A stretch of 27,831 nt of DNA from an uncultured Prevotella sp. (GTDB lineage Bacteria; Bacteroidota; Bacteroidia; Bacteroidales; Bacteroidaceae): positions 1 through 27,831 of the forward strand of contig CAMTJK010000006.1 of the NCBI GenBank assembly GCA_947072805.1, read 5' to 3'. Both the position numbers and the translations under genes were made by a program. Below are positions 25,229 to 27,831 of this stretch, in pieces. The stretch's first letter is position 1. Each line of letters starts with the position of its first letter. Below the pieces are notes generated by a model. It was not told the DNA's origin, did not search any database, and was given only the letters and a program-made list of their open reading frames with translations.

Positions 25229-25259
25229 TTTGGCGTTCGGCAGAATTGTTGTAACTTTG
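25229..25259 (+). promoter_or_regulatory. Full Bacteroidetes-type promoter of the M16 protease gene
   Basis: TTTG (25229-25232), 19 bases, TAACTTTG (25252-25259): a perfect TTTG-N19-TAnnTTTG. The ATG at 25268 starts only eight bases after the -7 box, so the transcript would have almost no leader. This also fixes the start codon, since the frame is open further upstream. Confidence 0.75.
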
Positions 25260-25267
25260 CATCCGTT

Positions 25268-26500
25268 ATGCAATACAATACGTTTACTCTGCCCAACGGG
25301 TTGAGAATAATACATCTGCCGTCCGCTTCGAATGTCGTGTTCTGCGGATATGAGATAAATGCCGGCACCCGCCATGAGCGCAACGGCGAGGAGGGCATGG
25401 CACATTTCTGCGAGCACGCCACCTTCAAGGGCACGGGGCGCCGCCGTGCGCTGCAGGTGATAAACTGCCTGGAGAGTGTGGGAGGCGATCTCAACGCCTT
25501 CACCACCAAGGAAGAGACGGTCTATTATGCCGCCATACTGAAAGACCATGTGGGGCGTGCCGTCGATTTGCTCACCGACATAGTGATGCACAGCGTATAT
25601 CCGCAGCAGGAGATAGAGAAGGAGGTAGATGTGATATGCGATGAGATAGAGAGCTACAACGATTCGCCTGCCGAGCTCATTTATGACGAGTTCGAGAACC
25701 TTCTCTTTGCAGGGCATCCGCTGGGGCACAACATCCTCGGCACGCCCCACAGACTGCGCACCTATACGGGAACCGACCTCCGGGCGTTCGCACGTCGTCA
25801 CTATCTGCCGCAGAATGCTGTCTTCTTTGCTTATGGCGACCTCGACTTCAGGCGCCTTGTGGCTCTTCTGCGCAAGGCTACCGCCGACATGCCGTGTGCC
25901 GAACCTCTTGCCGACACTTCCGCTGCCGCCGCACCGCTGCCCGACTGCGTGCCGTGCGAGGTGTGCAGCGAGCGTGCCACCCATCAATCGCATGTCATGA
26001 TAGGATGCCGTGCCTATGGAGCGCACGACGAACGGCGCATGCCGCTCTATCTGCTCAACAATATTCTCGGCGGACCGGGCATGAACGCCCGACTGAACCT
26101 CTCGCTGCGTGAGCGTCACGGACTGGTTTATACGGTGGAGAGCACCATGGTGAGCTATTCGGACACCGGATTGTGGAGCATCTACTTCGGATGCGACAGG
26201 CACGATACCGACAAGTGCCTACGCCTTGTGCGCAGAGAGCTCGACCGCATGATGGAACGACCATTGAGCGACACGCAACTCAAAACAGCCAAGAAGCAGT
26301 TGAAGGGTCAGATAGCCGTAGCATGCGACAACCGCGAGAGTTTTGCGCTCGACTTCGCAAAGGGATACCTGCACTATGGCAGGAAGAAGAACATAGAAAA
26401 GCTTTTTGAAGACATCGACGCGCTTACAGCCGATGAGTTATGCACGGTGGCGCAGCGTCTCTTCGCACCCGAAAACCTTACAACGCTCATATTCCGGTAA
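25268..26500 (+). CDS. M16 family zinc metallopeptidase
   Basis: A 411-residue pitrilysin/processing-peptidase-like protein. The inverted zinc motif HFCEH (His46, Glu49, His50) and a third ligand Glu126 in VICDEIESYNDSPAE, 76 residues on, give a complete active site. This is therefore the catalytic rather than the inactive-partner type. LPNGLRIIH at the start and the C-terminal half with LNNILGGPGMNARLNLSLRERHGLVYTVESTM are typical of M16B proteins. No signal peptide is seen, so it is probably cytoplasmic. The frame is open from 25160, but the promoter at 25229-25259 and the family start support the ATG at 25268. It has its own promoter and terminator and so looks monocistronic. Confidence 0.92.
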   Translation: MQYNTFTLPNGLRIIHLPSASNVVFCGYEINAGTRHERNGEEGMAHFCEHATFKGTGRRRALQVINCLESVGGDLNAFTTKEETVYYAAILKDHVGRAVDLLTDIVMHSVYPQQEIEKEVDVICDEIESYNDSPAELIYDEFENLLFAGHPLGHNILGTPHRLRTYTGTDLRAFARRHYLPQNAVFFAYGDLDFRRLVALLRKATADMPCAEPLADTSAAAAPLPDCVPCEVCSERATHQSHVMIGCRAYGAHDERRMPLYLLNNILGGPGMNARLNLSLRERHGLVYTVESTMVSYSDTGLWSIYFGCDRHDTDKCLRLVRRELDRMMERPLSDTQLKTAKKQLKGQIAVACDNRESFALDFAKGYLHYGRKKNIEKLFEDIDALTADELCTVAQRLFAPENLTTLIFR

Positions 26501-26562
26501 CAGCTGCGGTGACAATAGCCACCTTAAAGCTCCGGAACATGAGCGTTGCCTCTTTTTTATTT
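26481..26562 (+). terminator. Terminator overlapping the end of the M16 gene
   Basis: The 17-base left arm 26481-26497 lies in the last codons. It pairs with 26532-26548 at 16 of 17 positions (CAACGCTCATATTCCGG with CCGGAACATGAGCGTTG). A run TCTTTTTTATTTTATT follows at once. The 34-base loop includes the stop codon and a small inner GGTG/CACC stem. Confidence 0.75.
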
Positions 26563-26569
26563 TATTATC

Positions 26570-26595
26570 CCCAAACAGTCTAATGACCGTTTGGG
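26570..26595. repeat. Shortened copy of the palindromic element
   Basis: Arms 26570-26580 and 26585-26595 pair at 10 of 11 positions around TAAT. The right half CTAATGACCGTTTGGG matches the outer 17 bases of the large palindromes with one base missing, so it looks like the same family without its inner part. It lies between the convergent M16 and DUF3332 genes. Confidence 0.65.
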
Positions 26596-26610
26596 AATTA
26601 TAGGTGTCTG

Positions 26611-27156
26611 TTAGCGAGCGGCAAAATATACGTTGTCGTTCACAGCCATGCGCAGGTTGTATATGCCAGCCTCGTCGAGCGACACATCCATCTTCTCGCC
26701 GTTGGGCAGAGTTACCAGTGCCGTGCCGTTCTCGGTAAAGCGGAATATCTCCTTAACCTCGCCGTTTTCTATCATCGACCACGAATCTTCCTTCTCGTTA
26801 TGCTCGAAGATAATTGTCTCGCCGGTGGGCTTGGTCACCTCATAACCGCTTTTTGTGGTCTTCACGAGATACTGGCGTCCGTCCTGTCCCCACACTTTCT
26901 CTACATTACCGGCTTTGGCTATGGGATTGCTGCCGCTCCAGAACTCGATGGTGTTGAGCACGAGCACGTCGGCGGTGCTGGCAACGAAGTAAGCGGGTGA
27001 GATAACGAGGAATACAAGTTCGTTTACAAACTTGTTGCTAAGTCCTTTGTTCCACGAAAGCAGTTTGTTGAACAGGCTGAACGAACCTACGCACGAACTC
27101 ATCATAAGTCCGGCTGCCATAGCGAACGCCATGGTCTTCAAGTAGTTTTTTTTCAT
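26611..27156 (-). CDS. DUF3332 family lipoprotein
   Basis: A 181-residue protein with a lipoprotein signal (MSSC, Cys22). A conserved block, GSFSLFNKLLSWNKGLSNKFVNELVFLVISPAYFV-type at about residues 24-57, is followed by a hydrophobic stretch and NTIEFWSGSNP. This is the hallmark of DUF3332, a Bacteroidetes family of unknown function. The remainder (about 85-181) is beta-rich, with repeated 'GEx.../TLPNGEKMDVSL' strands. It is probably anchored to the inner or outer membrane and may span the inner membrane with its central hydrophobic part. It starts 34 bases after ridA on the same strand, so the two may be co-transcribed. Confidence 0.85.
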   Translation of the reverse strand: MKKNYLKTMAFAMAAGLMMSSCVGSFSLFNKLLSWNKGLSNKFVNELVFLVISPAYFVASTADVLVLNTIEFWSGSNPIAKAGNVEKVWGQDGRQYLVKTTKSGYEVTKPTGETIIFEHNEKEDSWSMIENGEVKEIFRFTENGTALVTLPNGEKMDVSLDEAGIYNLRMAVNDNVYFAAR

Positions 27157-27190
27157 TGTGATACTGATTGTATTGTTGTTATAAATGTGT

Positions 27191-27565
27191 TTATCTTGCG
27201 GCTATGCACTCTATCTCTACCAGTGCTCCCTTTGGCAGGGTCTTCACAGCCACTGCCGAGCGTGCGGGATAGGGTGTGTTGAAGAATGAGGAGTACACCT
27301 CGTTCATGGCAGCGAAGTCGCCCATGTCGGCGAGGAACACCGTTGTCTTCACCACGTCAGCCATGGTAAGACCGGCGGCGGCGAGTATCTCGGATGCGTT
27401 TTTCAGCGACTGGCGCGTCTGTTCCTTTATGCCTCCCTCGGCAAATGCTCCCGTTGCGGGGTCGATGGGCAGCTGACCGGATGCAAAAACAAATCCTCCT
27501 GCCTCTACGGCTTGACTGTATGGTCCGATGGCGGCAGGTGCCTTCTCTGTGCTTATTGCTTTCAT
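27191..27565 (-). CDS. ridA: RidA family reactive intermediate deaminase
   Basis: A 124-residue RidA (YjgF/YER057c/UK114) protein. It hydrolyses reactive enamine/imine intermediates, such as 2-aminoacrylate made by PLP-dependent dehydratases, protecting PLP enzymes in the cytoplasm. The family features are present: AIGPYSQAV (12-20), FASGQLPIDPATG, and the C-terminal signature with Arg102 in YPARSAVAVKTLPKGALVEIECIA and acidic Glu117. These align with the residues that bind the substrate carboxylate and activate water in known members. Length is normal. A -7 box lies at 27657-27650, giving a leader of about 80 bases. Confidence 0.94.
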   Translation of the reverse strand: MKAISTEKAPAAIGPYSQAVEAGGFVFASGQLPIDPATGAFAEGGIKEQTRQSLKNASEILAAAGLTMADVVKTTVFLADMGDFAAMNEVYSSFFNTPYPARSAVAVKTLPKGALVEIECIAAR

Positions 27566-27831
27566 TTGCTTGTTTTTTGTGTTTTATTATAATGCTGTCA
27601 TCTGTTCACGCGGAAATTGCGACGAATGCTTTTCCGGACAACAGTGTCGCAAAGATATATATATTTTGTGAAATAATGCGTATAACATTTATTTACTTTT
27701 TAGAAAAATGTTTACTTTAACGTGTGTTAATAGGCACCCAAACCTCGATTTGTAACCTACGACGCGAAAATGAGCATTTTTACTCTCAAATAGGGAGCGC
27801 TGATAGTCAGTGAGTTACGCGTTTTGCGATA
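27566..27831. other. Non-coding end of window with ridA promoter region
   Basis: No gene is seen. CAAAGATA at 27650-27657 reads TATCTTTG on the minus strand, a match to the -7 consensus for ridA; no -33 TTTG is found. At 27767-27780 AAAATGAGCATTTT is a near-perfect palindrome. The final ~100 bases are richer in G+C than the AT-rich stretch before them and may belong to the next locus or to a repeat cut by the window edge. Confidence 0.4.

Noticed and set aside
25124..26203. 359-codon minus-strand frame opposite the M16 gene
   Set aside because: Antisense to a complete zinc protease and overlaps the divergent promoter region.
1..27831. tRNA or rRNA genes and transposase genes
   Set aside because: None could be recognised by eye on either strand; a covariance-model scan would be needed to exclude small RNAs.

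Overview
The window looks like chromosomal DNA of a Prevotella-type member of the Bacteroidales. Evidence: promoter boxes of the Bacteroidetes form TTTG-N19-TAnnTTTG, near absence of Shine-Dalgarno sites, many lipoprotein and secreted-protein signals, a secreted protein ending like a type IX secretion cargo, a C10 (interpain/streptopain-like) protease, Bacteroidales-type DUF3332 and DUF4878 lipoproteins, a 2-oxoglutarate:ferredoxin oxidoreductase, and a remnant of the N-succinylornithine carbamoyltransferase gene typical of this phylum. No rRNA, tRNA, CRISPR or transposase gene was recognised.

Layout. 298-5126 (+): a GNAT-like acetyltransferase, topoisomerase IV subunit B (parE) and an S41 processing protease. 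5208-12747: an accessory block. It is bracketed by two inverted copies of one ~57-bp palindrome. Inside are a membrane AraC-type regulator broken by an in-frame TGA, a long non-coding region with a ~170-bp imperfect inverted repeat, a two-gene operon (small type IX-like secreted protein, then a 1590-residue C10 protease overlapping it by 4 bases), and a 65-codon remnant of argF' that stops exactly at the right palindrome. 12887-15886 (-): korA-korB. 16178-21453 (-): Ca2+ P-type ATPase, ribF, CPBP membrane protease and a secreted esterase. 21912-23858 (+): DEAD-box RNA helicase. 24001-25085 (-): two lipoproteins (YiiX-like permuted papain fold; DUF4878). 25268-26500 (+): M16 zinc protease. 26611-27565 (-): ridA and a DUF3332 lipoprotein. 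The last 266 bases hold no gene.

How it fits together. The flanks are housekeeping (DNA topology, 2-oxoacid metabolism, flavin synthesis, Ca2+ export, RNA remodelling, enamine detoxification). The accessory block looks like a secreted proteolytic system placed beside its own sensor-regulator, now apparently decaying on the regulator side. All four convergent intergenic regions in the window contain a CCCAAA...TTTGGG palindrome; two are full-length copies and at least one of the other two is a shortened relative.

The strongest candidates for something undescribed are the palindrome family and the rearrangement it marks, and the unusual C-terminal half of the giant C10 protease. Single-base positions were counted by hand and may be off by one in places.
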